DNA of 64,000 nt from Rhizobium mayense (GCF_030272705.1 NZ_JARFYM010000013.1:1-64000), one strand, 5' to 3'; positions 42,489-51,339 are shown, counted from the first letter of the stretch. Numbers and translations: made by a program. The notes: a model not told the origin generated them from the letters alone.

Positions 42489-45446
42489 TCACCCCAAAAG
42501 TTTCTTGTTGTCAGGATCGACGAAGACCGGATTGCAGACCTCCGCAACCACCTCTTCGCCACGCAGCCCATCCCAGACCACCAGATGTTCGCCAATCCGT
42601 TCGCGGCCCGATTTGAGGAAAGCCAATGCGATGAAATGGCCGAGAACCGGGGAGAAGCAGGCGGAAGAAACATGGCCCTGGTCATTGAGTGTCGAAGGCT
42701 TGGCGCCTTCCTTCAATAGATGAGCGCCCGCGCGGATCTCCTTGGTGGCATCGACCGGCTTCAGCCCGACAAGCTGGACGCGATCGGCCGCCGTGAGGCC
42801 GAAGCGGGTCGAGAGCCGCTTGCCGATGAAATCGGGCTTCTGCGTCGCCATCATCCGGCCGAGGCCGACATCGTCTGGCGTGGTGCGGCCGTCCAGTTCG
42901 CTATGGGTGACATGACCCTTCTCGATGCGGAGCACATTCAGCGCCTCGACGCCGTAAGCACAGATACCATGCGCCTTGCCCGCCGCCATGATCGCGTCCG
43001 CGACCGCCTCGCCGTGGCCGGCGGGCACCGCGAGCTCATAGGCCAGTTCGCCGGAAAAGGAGATGCGGAACAGTCTGGCCTTCAGCCCGCCCTTCAGCAT
43101 CACCTCCGAGGCAGAGAGGAACGGGAAGAATTCGTCGGAGATATCATCTTCGACAATCTGCTCCAGAACCAGCCGCGCCTTCGGCCCGGCAACCGCCATC
43201 TGCGCCCATTGATCGGACGAGGAAACGAACCGCACGTCGAGCTGCGGCCAAAGGGTTTGGGCGCAGAATTCCATATGGGTCATGACTTCGCCTGCCATGG
43301 CGGTCGTGGTGGTCAGGAAGAAATGGTTCGGCGAAAGGCGGCTAGTCGTGCCGTCATCGAACACCATTCCGTCCTCGCGCAACATCAGCCCGTAGCGCGC
43401 CTTGCCGATCGGCAGTTTCAGGAAGGCATTGGAATAGAGCCGGTTGAGAAATTCTGCGGCATCCTTGCCGAACACTTCTATCTTGCCAAGCGTCGAGACA
43501 TCGCAAAGCCCGACATTGTTGCGGACATTCACCACCTCGCGGTCGACGCTGTCGCGCCAGGTCTTCTCGCCAGGGCGCGCAAACCAGGCCGAGCGATACC
43601 AAAGGCTGGCTTCGACAAAAGTCGCGCCATTTTTCTTCGCCCAGCCATGCAGCGGCGATTCCCGCACCGGCTGCGCATGCTTGTCGCGCGCCGTACCTGC
43701 GAGGGCGCCGAACGAGACCGGCGTGTAGAAAGGCCGGAACGTCGTCGTGCCGACGGCAGCGGGACTGACGCCGCGCATACCGGCGATGATACCGGCGGCG
43801 TTGACATTGCCGAGCTTGCCCTGATCCGTCGCCATGCCGCTTGTCGTATAACGCTTGGCGTGCTCCGCATGACCAAAGCCTTCGCGCAGAGCCAGCCCCA
43901 GATCCTTGGAGTGGACATCGTTCTGGAAGTCGACGAAGGCTTTATCCTTGGCGCCCGGCACATGCCAAATGGCCGCGAAGGACGAAGCGTAATCGCCTTC
44001 GACCTCCGGCATCTCGGCGTCATGTGCCGTGTGCCCGAGGCTTTCGACGACCAGTCGCGCTTTTCTGGCGCCATCGGCAAAACAGCCCGAAACGCTGTCG
44101 ATTCCGCCGGCCGCTCCGGCGATCTCCAGTTCGCCGCCTACCGTCGACGCCATGAAGGCCTGTTTCTCTTCCGACCAAACGGGCTTTGCGCCGCGCTGAC
44201 AGGCGAGGTGGATAACCGGCGACCAGCCGCCGGACATGGCAAGCGCATCGCAGCCGATAAGCTCGTCCAGGCCGCCGCGATCGGCAATCACGCCGCGAAT
44301 ACGATGCCGGCCCTTCGTGGCCTGTATCGTACCGCCATGAATGATACGAACGCCCTTCGGCGCCGCATCGGAGGAAGCGCCGCGGGTATCGACGATGGCC
44401 GATACTTCGACGCCTTCCGCCGCCAGATCCAGCGCCGTGCGATAACCGGATCCGCCATTGGTAAACACCGCCACTTTCTGCCCCGCCACCACGCCATAGC
44501 GGTTGAGATAGCTGCGCATGGCGCCGGCCATCATCACGCCGGGCTTGTCATTGCCGCCGAAAACCAGGGGCCGCTCTTCCGCGCCGGTGGCCAGGATCGC
44601 GCGCTTGGCGGCGATGCGCCACAGACGCTCGACCGGCAAATCGGGCGACGGCATCGCCACATGCTTCTGTACCTTTTCGACCGCGCCGAAGACATTGTCG
44701 TCATACCAGCCGAACACCGTGGTGCGCGGCATCAAAGTGACATTCCCGAAGCCCTGAAGCTCATCGAGGGCTGCATGCACAAAGGCCTCTGCCGAAACGC
44801 CGCCGATTGACAACCTCTCCGACAGCAGCGATCCGCCTAGGCGAAATCCTTCGTCGGCGAGGATGACACGCAGTCCGGCGCGCGCCGCGGTCAGCGCCGC
44901 CATCAGCCCCGCCGGGCCTGACCCAATCACCAACAGATCGCAATGTGCCCAGGCCTTCTCATAACGATCGGGATCGGTCTGCATAGCCGCTTTGCCGAGA
45001 CCGGCGGCACGGCGGATCAGCGGTTCATAGACCTTCTCCCAGAAAGCTGCCGGCCACATGAAGGTCTTGTAGTAGAAGCCTGCACCGAAGAAGGGCGAAA
45101 ACAGGCCGTTGATCGAGGCAAAGTCATACTTCAGCGACGGCCAGCGGTTTTGGCTGACCGCGCTCATGCCCTGATAGAGTTCGGCGACAGTGGCTCGGGT
45201 GTTCGGCTCCGTGCGTCCGTCCTTGCCGATCGTCACGAGCGCGTTCGGTTCGGCGGAGCCCGCCGTCAGGATGCCACGCGGACGGTGATATTTGAAACTG
45301 CGGCCGACCAGCAATTGGTCGTTGGCGAGAAGGGCAGCGGCGAGTGTGTCGCCCTCCATCCCCTTCATATCCTTGCCGTCGAACTTGAACGACAGCGGTC
45401 GGCTGCGATTGACGAGCCCACCGGAGGAAAGACGATAGGCTGTCAT
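42489..45446 (-). CDS. soxA: Sarcosine oxidase alpha subunit SoxA
   Basis: 985 residues from ATG 45446, after GGGAGG and overlapping the soxD stop by four bases. Order: an N-terminal 2Fe-2S-fold domain (SFKFDGKDMKGMEGDTLAAA; GRSFKYHRPRGILTAGSAEP) without cluster cysteines, a dinucleotide-binding domain (CDLLVIGSGPAGLMAALTAA) for NAD, a middle region with a second binding motif, and a C-terminal GcvT-type folate domain (residues about 600-985, ending near YGVEALNVLRIEKGHV). It is the large subunit of heterotetrameric sarcosine oxidase. A longer frame to 45557 is not needed. Confidence 0.95.
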   Translation of the reverse strand: MTAYRLSSGGLVNRSRPLSFKFDGKDMKGMEGDTLAAALLANDQLLVGRSFKYHRPRGILTAGSAEPNALVTIGKDGRTEPNTRATVAELYQGMSAVSQNRWPSLKYDFASINGLFSPFFGAGFYYKTFMWPAAFWEKVYEPLIRRAAGLGKAAMQTDPDRYEKAWAHCDLLVIGSGPAGLMAALTAARAGLRVILADEGFRLGGSLLSERLSIGGVSAEAFVHAALDELQGFGNVTLMPRTTVFGWYDDNVFGAVEKVQKHVAMPSPDLPVERLWRIAAKRAILATGAEERPLVFGGNDKPGVMMAGAMRSYLNRYGVVAGQKVAVFTNGGSGYRTALDLAAEGVEVSAIVDTRGASSDAAPKGVRIIHGGTIQATKGRHRIRGVIADRGGLDELIGCDALAMSGGWSPVIHLACQRGAKPVWSEEKQAFMASTVGGELEIAGAAGGIDSVSGCFADGARKARLVVESLGHTAHDAEMPEVEGDYASSFAAIWHVPGAKDKAFVDFQNDVHSKDLGLALREGFGHAEHAKRYTTSGMATDQGKLGNVNAAGIIAGMRGVSPAAVGTTTFRPFYTPVSFGALAGTARDKHAQPVRESPLHGWAKKNGATFVEASLWYRSAWFARPGEKTWRDSVDREVVNVRNNVGLCDVSTLGKIEVFGKDAAEFLNRLYSNAFLKLPIGKARYGLMLREDGMVFDDGTTSRLSPNHFFLTTTTAMAGEVMTHMEFCAQTLWPQLDVRFVSSSDQWAQMAVAGPKARLVLEQIVEDDISDEFFPFLSASEVMLKGGLKARLFRISFSGELAYELAVPAGHGEAVADAIMAAGKAHGICAYGVEALNVLRIEKGHVTHSELDGRTTPDDVGLGRMMATQKPDFIGKRLSTRFGLTAADRVQLVGLKPVDATKEIRAGAHLLKEGAKPSTLNDQGHVSSACFSPVLGHFIALAFLKSGRERIGEHLVVWDGLRGEEVVAEVCNPVFVDPDNKKLLG

Positions 45447-45721
45447 TGCGCAGCCTCCCGCGTCTTGCCAGCCGCATCGGTGACGGAGAAGACCTCGTGC
45501 GTGACATTGCTGCGGTCGACCACCAGCCAGCGGCGGCAACCGGCCGCATGATGCCAATATTCTAGAATGCGCCCGCGCTCGTTGTCGCGGACATAGACAT
45601 AGCGATGCCAGTCTTCATCCGGGGCGGATGGCGCCGGACGGACAACGGATGCGGAGCCTCGAATGGTGAATTCTTCTTTCGGGCGCGCGCCGCAATGCGG
45701 GCAGGTGATCAAGCTTGCCAT
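45443..45721 (-). CDS. soxD: Sarcosine oxidase delta subunit SoxD
   Basis: 92 residues from ATG 45721. N-terminal zinc motif MASLITCPHCGARPKEEFTI with further His/Cys residues (HHAAGCRRW), typical of SoxD. It ends four bases inside soxA (ATGA), so translation is coupled. The structural zinc subunit is needed for stable SoxA assembly. It begins 13 bases after soxB. Confidence 0.94.
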   Translation of the reverse strand: MASLITCPHCGARPKEEFTIRGSASVVRPAPSAPDEDWHRYVYVRDNERGRILEYWHHAAGCRRWLVVDRSNVTHEVFSVTDAAGKTREAAQ

Positions 45722-45734
45722 TGGTTTCGTGCCC

Positions 45735-46985
45735 TCAATGCAGATTCGGCTGCGGACCCTTGCCGCCTTCGTCGATCGCAAAACCGCGTGCGAAACGGTC
45801 CAGACGCATGAAGCGGCTGACATCGTGGCTCTCGCCCTTGGCGATCAAGTGCGCGAAGCAGAAGCCGGAGGCTGGCGTCGCTTTGAAGCCGCCATAGTTC
45901 CAGCCGCAGTTCAGATAGAGATTGTCGATCGGCGTCCGGTCGATGATCGGCGAGCCATCCATGCTCATATCCATCACGCCGCCCCAGCTACGCAGCACGC
46001 GGACTCGCGACAGGCCGGGAATCAGCGAGACCCCCTCCTCCATCGTATGCTCGACAGTGGCGAGATTGCCGCGCTGGGCGTAGGAGCTGTAATAATCGAT
46101 ATCGGCGCCGAAGACCAAGCCGCCCTTGTCCGATTGCGATATATAAAAGTGGCCGGCGCCGTAGGTGATGACGTGATCGATCACCGGCTTCAGCCCTTCG
46201 GAGACGAACGCCTGCAGAACGTGGGTTTCGATCGGCAGTTCCAGATCCGCCATGCGGCCGAGGATCGAGGTGTGGCCTGCGGCCGCCAACGCCAGCTTAT
46301 CGCAGCCGATGAAGCCGCGCGTGGTCTCGACACCGGTCACGGCACCACCTTCCCGACGGATGCCGATCACCTCGCATTGCTGGATGAGATCCACGCCGCG
46401 GCTGTCGGCGCCGCGCGCATAACCCCAGGCGACAGCATCGTGCCGCGCCGTGCCGCCACGCGCCTGAAGCAGCCCACCGAAGATCGGAAAACGCGCATGA
46501 TCGAAATTGAGATAGGGCATCATCTTGCGAACCTGCTCGCGGCTCAAGAGTTCCGCATCGACGCCGTGCATGCGCATGGCGTTGCCGCGCCGGGCATACT
46601 CGTCGCGCTGTCCGTCGGAATGAAAGAGATTGATGATGCCGCGTTGGGAGACCATGGCGTTGTAGTTGAAGTCCTGCTCCAGCCCTTCCCAAAGCTTCAT
46701 CGAAAATTCGTAGAATGGCTCGTTGCCGGGCAGGAGATAATTGGAGCGGATGATCGTGGTGTTACGGCCGACGTTGCCGGAGCCGAGATAGCTCTTTTCC
46801 AACACGGCAACATTGGTGATGCCGAACTCCTTGGCGAGATAATAAGCCGTCGCCAGTCCATGCCCGCCGCCGCCGACGATGATCACATCATAATGCGGTT
46901 TCGGCTCCGGCGTTCGCCAGACAGACTGCCAATGACGGTTTCCTGAAAGCGCCTGCTTCAGAACCTGATATGCCGAATAACGCAT
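45735..46985 (-). CDS. soxB: Sarcosine oxidase beta subunit SoxB
   Basis: 416 residues from ATG 46985 (MRYSAYQVLKQALSGNRHWQ), the family length; the frame open to 47171 has no support. FAD site YDVIIVGGGGHGLATAYYLA near residue 33, and GSGNVGRNTTIIRSNYLLPG, close to where FMN binds covalently. C-terminal GWNYGGFKATPASG FCFAHLIA closes the FAD site. It holds FAD and FMN and oxidises sarcosine. First gene of soxB-D-A-G; the promoter is in the 328-base gap upstream. Confidence 0.95.
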   Translation of the reverse strand: MRYSAYQVLKQALSGNRHWQSVWRTPEPKPHYDVIIVGGGGHGLATAYYLAKEFGITNVAVLEKSYLGSGNVGRNTTIIRSNYLLPGNEPFYEFSMKLWEGLEQDFNYNAMVSQRGIINLFHSDGQRDEYARRGNAMRMHGVDAELLSREQVRKMMPYLNFDHARFPIFGGLLQARGGTARHDAVAWGYARGADSRGVDLIQQCEVIGIRREGGAVTGVETTRGFIGCDKLALAAAGHTSILGRMADLELPIETHVLQAFVSEGLKPVIDHVITYGAGHFYISQSDKGGLVFGADIDYYSSYAQRGNLATVEHTMEEGVSLIPGLSRVRVLRSWGGVMDMSMDGSPIIDRTPIDNLYLNCGWNYGGFKATPASGFCFAHLIAKGESHDVSRFMRLDRFARGFAIDEGGKGPQPNLH

Positions 46986-47313
46986 GTATGAATCCCGGTC
47001 TATACGCGGCCACACATTCGCATATGCAACAAAAACGACAAGTCTGGAAAGGACGGAAAACCTTCGCAAACAGAACATGTTCTTTCCCGAATGCGCTGCA
47101 ATGGCGGAGGACTGTATCCCAAAGGACACGCGGCACGCGCGGATACTGTCGAGATCGGCGCATGGAGGCAAAGCTGTGTTGCGAAGTCACGATGCAAGCG
47201 CTAGGCGCTAAAAACGTGATCGGAGCGAGGTCTAAACTTCATAGTGGAGGCTTCTTAACTAATATATCGTCAAGCTCGATACGCTGACGAGTTGGGGAAA
47301 GACGAAGAGGCCA
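46986..47313. other. Divergent gap between soxB and cysQ
   Basis: 328 bases with no gene. It holds a perfect 12-base palindrome AGAACATGTTCT at 47072-47083, 87 bases before the soxB ATG, a candidate operator. AGCGCTAGGCGCT near 47200 is a second partial dyad. Promoters of both genes must be here. Confidence 0.5.
47072..47083. promoter_or_regulatory. Palindromic candidate operator upstream of soxB
   Basis: AGAACATGTTCT is a perfect dyad in an otherwise unstructured region at the position of an operator. It is not the alphaproteobacterial LexA box (GTTC-N7-GTTC). The binding protein is unknown; no regulator gene adjoins. Confidence 0.4.
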
Positions 47314-48108
47314 ATGCTCGCGACATTTGAAAAAGCGGCCCTTGAGGCAGGTAAGGCCATATTGGAGGTCTACCGTGCGGGCTATACTGTCGCCTTGAAG
47401 CAGGACATGAGCCCCGTCACCATCGCCGACGAGCGCGCCGAGCGCATTATTCTCGAACATCTGGCGCGCGACTTTCCGGACATTCCCGCAATTGCCGAGG
47501 AATCGGTGGCCGCCGGCAAGGTTCCCGATATTGGCGGCCGCCCCTTCTTTCTCGTTGATCCGCTCGACGGCACACGTGAATTCATAGAGCATCGCGACGA
47601 GTTCACCGTCAACATCGCCTATATTCAGAACGGCGTTCCTGTCGCCGGGATCGTTTACGCGCCCGCTCTCAGCATCGCCTTTACCGGCGAGCCCGGCAAG
47701 GCGCGGAAGCTCGTCATCACTGATCAATTCACCATTGCCGACCGTTCCGTCATTGCGGTGCGCGCGCGACCTGAGAATTTGCTGGCGCTTGCAAGCCGCT
47801 GCCACGGCAGTCCAAAGACGGATAGTTTCCTGGCGGACAATGCCGTCTCCGCTTGCACCTCGATCGGCTCTTCGCTGAAATTCTGTCTCCTTGCCGAAGG
47901 CAAGGCCGACGTCTATCCGCGCTTCACCCGTACGATGGAGTGGGACACGGCCGCCGGCGACGCGATACTGCGCGCGGCAGGTGGCTCGACGCTCACTCTC
48001 GATGGCCGTCCGCTCTCCTACGGCAAGACCGATCAGAGCGATGACTGCGATTTCGCCAACCCCAATTTCATCTGCTGGGGCGGCAAGAAAAGCTTGGTCG
48101 GCGTCTGA
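47314..48108 (+). CDS. cysQ: 3'(2'),5'-bisphosphate nucleotidase CysQ
   Basis: 264 residues of the inositol monophosphatase superfamily. Metal motifs: SPVTIADERAERIILEHL, AIAEES, LVDPLDGTREFIEHRDEFTV (DPLDGT) and MEWDTAAGDAILRAAGG. REFI after the DPLDGT is typical for CysQ. It removes the 3' phosphate of PAP or PAPS formed in sulfate assimilation. No sulfur genes adjoin it. Confidence 0.92.
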   Translation: MLATFEKAALEAGKAILEVYRAGYTVALKQDMSPVTIADERAERIILEHLARDFPDIPAIAEESVAAGKVPDIGGRPFFLVDPLDGTREFIEHRDEFTVNIAYIQNGVPVAGIVYAPALSIAFTGEPGKARKLVITDQFTIADRSVIAVRARPENLLALASRCHGSPKTDSFLADNAVSACTSIGSSLKFCLLAEGKADVYPRFTRTMEWDTAAGDAILRAAGGSTLTLDGRPLSYGKTDQSDDCDFANPNFICWGGKKSLVGV

Positions 48109-48250
48109 CCTTCGGCTCAAAAGCGTAAGTTATCACTGACAAAAAATCACATGAAAACGGCTTTTTCCGCTGCAATAACAGCGGATTGTATGGCTTGTGG
48201 CGATGCCGTGAAACAGGCAAATCACCCTCTATCGGCGTTCCTTAAAATTC

Positions 48251-48287
48251 TTAGCAAAGTGTTACTAAGCGCTTAGGCAATTTTTAA
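48251..48287 (+). promoter_or_regulatory. Array of four TTA half-sites at 11-bp period (CtrA-like) before sciP
   Basis: TTAG (48251), TTAC (48262), TTAG (48273) and TTAA (48284) start exactly 11 bases apart, so each neighbouring pair has the TTAN-N7-TTAN form of a CtrA box; the last pair TTAG-N7-TTAA is one base from the consensus TTAA-N7-TTAA. It ends 53 bases before the sciP ATG. sciP is a CtrA target in Caulobacter. Confidence 0.65.
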
Positions 48288-48339
48288 ATGTGGCAAGTTA
48301 GAGTGACTCTCGTGGTCTTGAGTATGTGTAGAGAGTCCA

Positions 48340-48615
48340 ATGACCGAAATGATACGTCCCCGAGTAAAGTATGTCATCGGCCCCGATGGCAGCCCGCTTA
48401 CGATTGCCGACCTGCCGCCGCCAAATACGCGCCGCTGGGTTATCCGTCGTAAGGCCGAGGTTGTCGCGGCCGTGCGCGGTGGTCTGCTGAGCTTGGAAGA
48501 AGCTTGCGAGCGTTATACGCTCACCGTAGAAGAATTCCTCTCCTGGCAGTCGTCCATCAATACCCATGGCCTCGCCGGCCTCCGGACGACCCGCATACAG
48601 CAGTATCGTCACTGA
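48340..48615 (+). CDS. sciP: CtrA inhibitor SciP (DUF1153)
   Basis: 91 residues. VKYVIGPDGSPLTIADLPPP, then TRRWVIRRKAEVVAAVRGGL and LSLEEACERYTLTVEEFLSW match the DUF1153/SciP family, a small helix-turn-helix protein that binds CtrA and stops it recruiting polymerase, shaping cell-cycle transcription. Start ATG 48340. It stands alone, 53 bases after a CtrA-like array, and about 2 kb from ctrA, so the inhibitor and its target are encoded in one neighbourhood. Confidence 0.92.
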   Translation: MTEMIRPRVKYVIGPDGSPLTIADLPPPNTRRWVIRRKAEVVAAVRGGLLSLEEACERYTLTVEEFLSWQSSINTHGLAGLRTTRIQQYRH

Positions 48616-48647
48616 CGACTGCACCCAGACGCGACATTCGATGATCT

Positions 48648-49109
48648 TCAGTTCGGGCCTTTTTCCTTCCTCAACAGGATATGAAGAAGGCCCGAAACCA
48701 TGGTGGAGCCCGCATAGAACCAAAGGCCCGGCTGCGTAAAGGCAGTGGCGAGCCCGCTGGTCTTGGCGGCGGCGATGACGATTGCCACCAGCAGAACATC
48801 CGCCATCGACCACCGCGCCAAATGCGGCACGACATGGTCGAAAAAGAACCCGCCTTCGCTCTTTCTCCGCGTCCCCATCGCTTCAACCGCGAGGCTCACG
48901 GTCTTCAGGATCGGCAGCGCCACCGAGACCAGCGCGACGATCGCGGCAAGAAGATAGTTCTCGGTCTGCCAGAGAGAACTGATGATCCCGAGCAAAGACG
49001 GTGTATCGCTAAAGAAATAAAACTTTTCGAGGCGGACCAGCGGCAATACCAGGCCGAAAGCCAGCAGGAACGGGACAGTAACCAGAAGCACGGCTTGCAA
49101 ATTGCGCAT
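48648..49109 (-). CDS. Paraquat-inducible protein A-like membrane protein
   Basis: 153 residues from ATG 49109; the longer frame to 49292 lacks a ribosome site. Four membrane helices. ALPILKTVSLAVEAMG and LARWSMADVLLVAIVIAAAK are marks of the PqiA family (P-[IV]-K and RWSMxDV). PqiA proteins work with MCE-type PqiB in lipid transport across the envelope, but no MCE gene is near. It is convergent to sciP, 32 bases away. Single-domain form, half the size of E. coli PqiA. Confidence 0.8.
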   Translation of the reverse strand: MRNLQAVLLVTVPFLLAFGLVLPLVRLEKFYFFSDTPSLLGIISSLWQTENYLLAAIVALVSVALPILKTVSLAVEAMGTRRKSEGGFFFDHVVPHLARWSMADVLLVAIVIAAAKTSGLATAFTQPGLWFYAGSTMVSGLLHILLRKEKGPN

Positions 49110-49312
49110 TGGTGCCTGAAACCTCCCTACTGGTTGCTTCGCCGCTATCACAGCCGCATAGCGCATAAGATCGGGAATCCAAATCGATTTTCGAACGGTG
49201 AAAGGCTGCACGCGTCCGCCGCTTGCCACCGGCAACAGGTTTGTTAGCATCGACCCAAGACAAATCGTTAATCGTCGTCGAACCGAAAACATTGGAAGTC
49301 AAAAGGAAAATC

Positions 49313-49594
49313 ATGGATATCCGCAACGAAGACAATGCGTCGGGCGGCCGCTATGTCGCAACCGTCGAAGGCCACGAGGCGGAAATGACCTTTTCCCGCG
49401 CCTCCCCCACGCTCATCATCATCGATCATACCGGCGTTCCGGAAGCGCTCCGCGGCAAGGGAGTGGGCCAAGCTCTTGCCCTTCACGCCGTCGAGGAAGC
49501 TCGCCGTGGCGGTTGGAAGATCATCCCGCTCTGCCCGTTTTTCAAGGCGCAGGCCCTGCGTCACGAGGAATGGCGCGACGTGGTGAACATGTAG
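49313..49594 (+). CDS. Small GNAT-like N-acetyltransferase (YjdJ family)
   Basis: 93 residues from ATG 49313, preceded by AAAAGGAAAA. The pattern RYVATVEGHEAEMTFSRASP, IDHTGVPEALRGKGVGQALA (acetyl-CoA loop RGKGVG) and IIPLCPFFKAQALRH matches the short Gcn5-related Gtn_acetyltr_2 (YidJ/YjdJ) family. Substrate unknown. Cytoplasmic. No operon partner. Confidence 0.88.
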   Translation: MDIRNEDNASGGRYVATVEGHEAEMTFSRASPTLIIIDHTGVPEALRGKGVGQALALHAVEEARRGGWKIIPLCPFFKAQALRHEEWRDVVNM

Positions 49595-49635
49595 GCACCC
49601 CGCCAGAGATGGTTGGTATCTCCATTTGAAAACGC

Positions 49636-49684
49636 CAAAAGCCGTGCATGGCCGGCCACCCACCATGGCCAGTCATGCACGGCT
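49636..49684 (-). terminator. Intrinsic terminator of the FliJ-like gene
   Basis: AGCCGTGCATG (49640-49650) and CATGCACGGCT (49674-49684) form the outer stem, with GGCC/GGCC pairing inside; TTTTGGCGTTTT follows on the minus strand. Confidence 0.7.
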
Positions 49685-49782
49685 CTCGAGCCGGTTCCGC
49701 CGCTTCTCGCACAATCCCGAAAATCGTTCCGGTTTCGGAACGGGACTACGCGGCCTCAAGTAAGCGCGACGGAATGGTTAAT

Positions 49783-50139
49783 TCAGGCGCGTGCCCTCAC
49801 CGGGCCCGAACCATCGCGCTCTTCGAGCGCTGCGGCTTTGGCGTATTCGGCCTGCATTTCTTCCAGCGATGTTTCCAGCGCCTCCTCCTGCACCTGCAAC
49901 TCCCGGATCGACACCTGCAGGTTGTCCGCACGCTGACGTGCGGCCTTGGCAAAGGTCGGATAGGCGAAGTGGTTGGGATCGGAAATGCCGGACTTTTTCT
50001 CTTCCAGCACGATCTGGTTTTCCAGATCCTTCGTCATGCGGTCGAATTCCGCCATCATCATCTGCAGTTGCTGCAGCTGACGACGTTTTTCGTTCACCTG
50101 AAACTCCTTCAGGCGCGTTAGGCTCTCACGTGACTTCAT
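49783..50139 (-). CDS. FliJ-like coiled-coil protein
   Basis: 118 residues from ATG 50139 (GGGAG eight bases before it); ATG 50145 is an alternative two codons earlier. Almost wholly helical and charged: SLTRLKEFQVNEKRRQLQQL, MAEFDRMTKDLENQIVLEEK, and a C-terminal LQVQEEALETSLEEMQAEYA coiled coil. Size and pattern fit FliJ, the chaperone-like stalk of the flagellar export ATPase, though other flagellar genes are absent here. It is divergent from ctrA. In related species a FliJ-type gene next to ctrA is known. Confidence 0.7.
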   Translation of the reverse strand: MKSRESLTRLKEFQVNEKRRQLQQLQMMMAEFDRMTKDLENQIVLEEKKSGISDPNHFAYPTFAKAARQRADNLQVSIRELQVQEEALETSLEEMQAEYAKAAALEERDGSGPVRARA

Positions 50140-50297
50140 ACGCATTACTCCCGTGATGCGAGACCCCGGCTCTCTATTTGTTGACCCGCCGCACCGCTTT
50201 GAAACGGCTTGGTTAAAAAAATTTCCAGCGATCTTAATAAAAACCTACCGCTGGTAACCTTTCGTTTACGGGCATCGTTAATGATAGGGACGATCAT

Positions 50298-50312
50298 TTA
50301 AGGGTCAGTAAA
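50298..50312 (+). promoter_or_regulatory. Possible CtrA box upstream of ctrA
   Basis: TTAA (50298-50301), 7 bases, TAAA (50309-50312): one base off TTAA-N7-TTAA, in the 441-base gap between the FliJ-like gene and ctrA. Confidence 0.4.
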
Positions 50313-50346
50313 TGTCACAGTCGGAATTCGAAATGTCGGCATTGGT

Positions 50347-50476
50347 GAGTCGAATGAATCACTTGGCGTGTCTTCTTAATGCAACACTTTAGGAATGATA
50401 TTTGCCGATTGTCTTTGGAAAACAGTGCAATGGAAAAATTATTTAATAAATTCGATACGTCTTGCCAGAGTGAATC
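50347..50476. promoter_or_regulatory. Three GANTC (CcrM) sites upstream of ctrA
   Basis: GAGTC at 50347-50351, GAATC at 50356-50360 and GAATC at 50472-50476. GANTC is the target of the cell-cycle methylase CcrM, and methylation controls a ctrA promoter in Caulobacter. The remainder of 50140-50580 is AT-rich with no other gene. Confidence 0.55.
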
Positions 50477-50580
50477 AGAATTTGTTAACCATTCCGTGGC
50501 AGCTTCCAAATCAGGCAGTGATTTGATCGGTATCGCGTAAGGGGGCTGACGACCTTTCGGCGGCGGTAAAGGGGATAATT

Positions 50581-51282
50581 ATGCGGGTTTTACTTATTGA
50601 AGACGATAGCGCGACAGCGCAGAGCATCGAACTGATGCTCAAATCCGAAAGTTTCAACGTTTATACCACCGATCTCGGTGAAGAAGGCGTCGATCTCGGA
50701 AAGCTCTACGACTACGATATCATTCTGCTCGATCTTAACCTTCCCGACATGTCCGGCTACGAAGTGCTTCGCACGCTGCGCCTCTCGAAGGTCAAGACGC
50801 CGATCCTCATCCTCTCCGGCATGGCCGGTATTGAAGACAAGGTTCGCGGTCTCGGCTTCGGCGCCGACGACTATATGACCAAGCCGTTCCACAAGGATGA
50901 GCTGGTCGCGCGAATTCACGCTATCGTCCGCCGCTCCAAGGGGCACGCTCAGTCGGTGATCCTGACCGGCGAACTGATCGTCAATCTCGACGCCAAGACC
51001 GTCGAAGTCGGTGGCCAGCGCGTGCATCTGACCGGCAAGGAATACCAGATGCTGGAGCTGCTTTCGCTCCGCAAGGGCACCACACTCACCAAGGAAATGT
51101 TCCTCAACCACCTGTATGGCGGCATGGACGAGCCGGAATTGAAGATCATCGACGTCTTCATCTGCAAACTGCGCAAGAAGCTCGCCAATGCTGCCGGCGG
51201 CGCCAACTATATCGAAACCGTCTGGGGCCGTGGTTACGTGCTGCGCGAACCCGACAGCAACGATTTCGCCGAGAGCGCCTGA
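50581..51282 (+). CDS. ctrA: Cell-cycle master response regulator CtrA
   Basis: 233 residues. Receiver domain with RVLLIEDD acid pocket, phosphoacceptor Asp51 in [14 protein letters not shown], and [20 protein letters not shown]; the OmpR-type winged helix follows with [40 protein letters not shown] and [14 protein letters not shown], very highly conserved in alphaproteobacterial CtrA. It controls DNA replication, division and motility genes. sciP lies about 2 kb upstream and chpT downstream, so the whole control loop is encoded here. A terminator follows. Confidence 0.98.
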   Translation: MRVLLIEDDSATAQSIELMLKSESFNVYTTDLGEEGVDLGKLYDYDIILLDLNLPDMSGYEVLRTLRLSKVKTPILILSGMAGIEDKVRGLGFGADDYMTKPFHKDELVARIHAIVRRSKGHAQSVILTGELIVNLDAKTVEVGGQRVHLTGKEYQMLELLSLRKGTTLTKEMFLNHLYGGMDEPELKIIDVFICKLRKKLANAAGGANYIETVWGRGYVLREPDSNDFAESA

Positions 51283-51311
51283 ACCGCCCATCCCTTATCG
51301 CCGACCCGACA

Positions 51312-51339
51312 AAATCCCGCCCTTCGAGGCGGGATTTTT
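51312..51339 (+). terminator. Intrinsic terminator of ctrA
   Basis: AAATCCCGCC (51312-51321) and GGCGGGATTT (51328-51337) form a 10-bp stem with loop CTTCGA, followed by TTG. Confidence 0.9.

Noticed and set aside
42720-44810. 696-codon plus-strand frame over soxA
   Set aside because: Antisense to soxA, whose domains are continuous through this stretch.
47072-47083. LexA box
   Set aside because: AGAACATGTTCT is a dyad but does not fit the alphaproteobacterial GTTC-N7-GTTC form.
49737-49741. Further GGAAC elements (also at 12006, 52830 and 52841) as EcfG promoters
   Set aside because: None is followed by CGTT at 16 or 17 bases.
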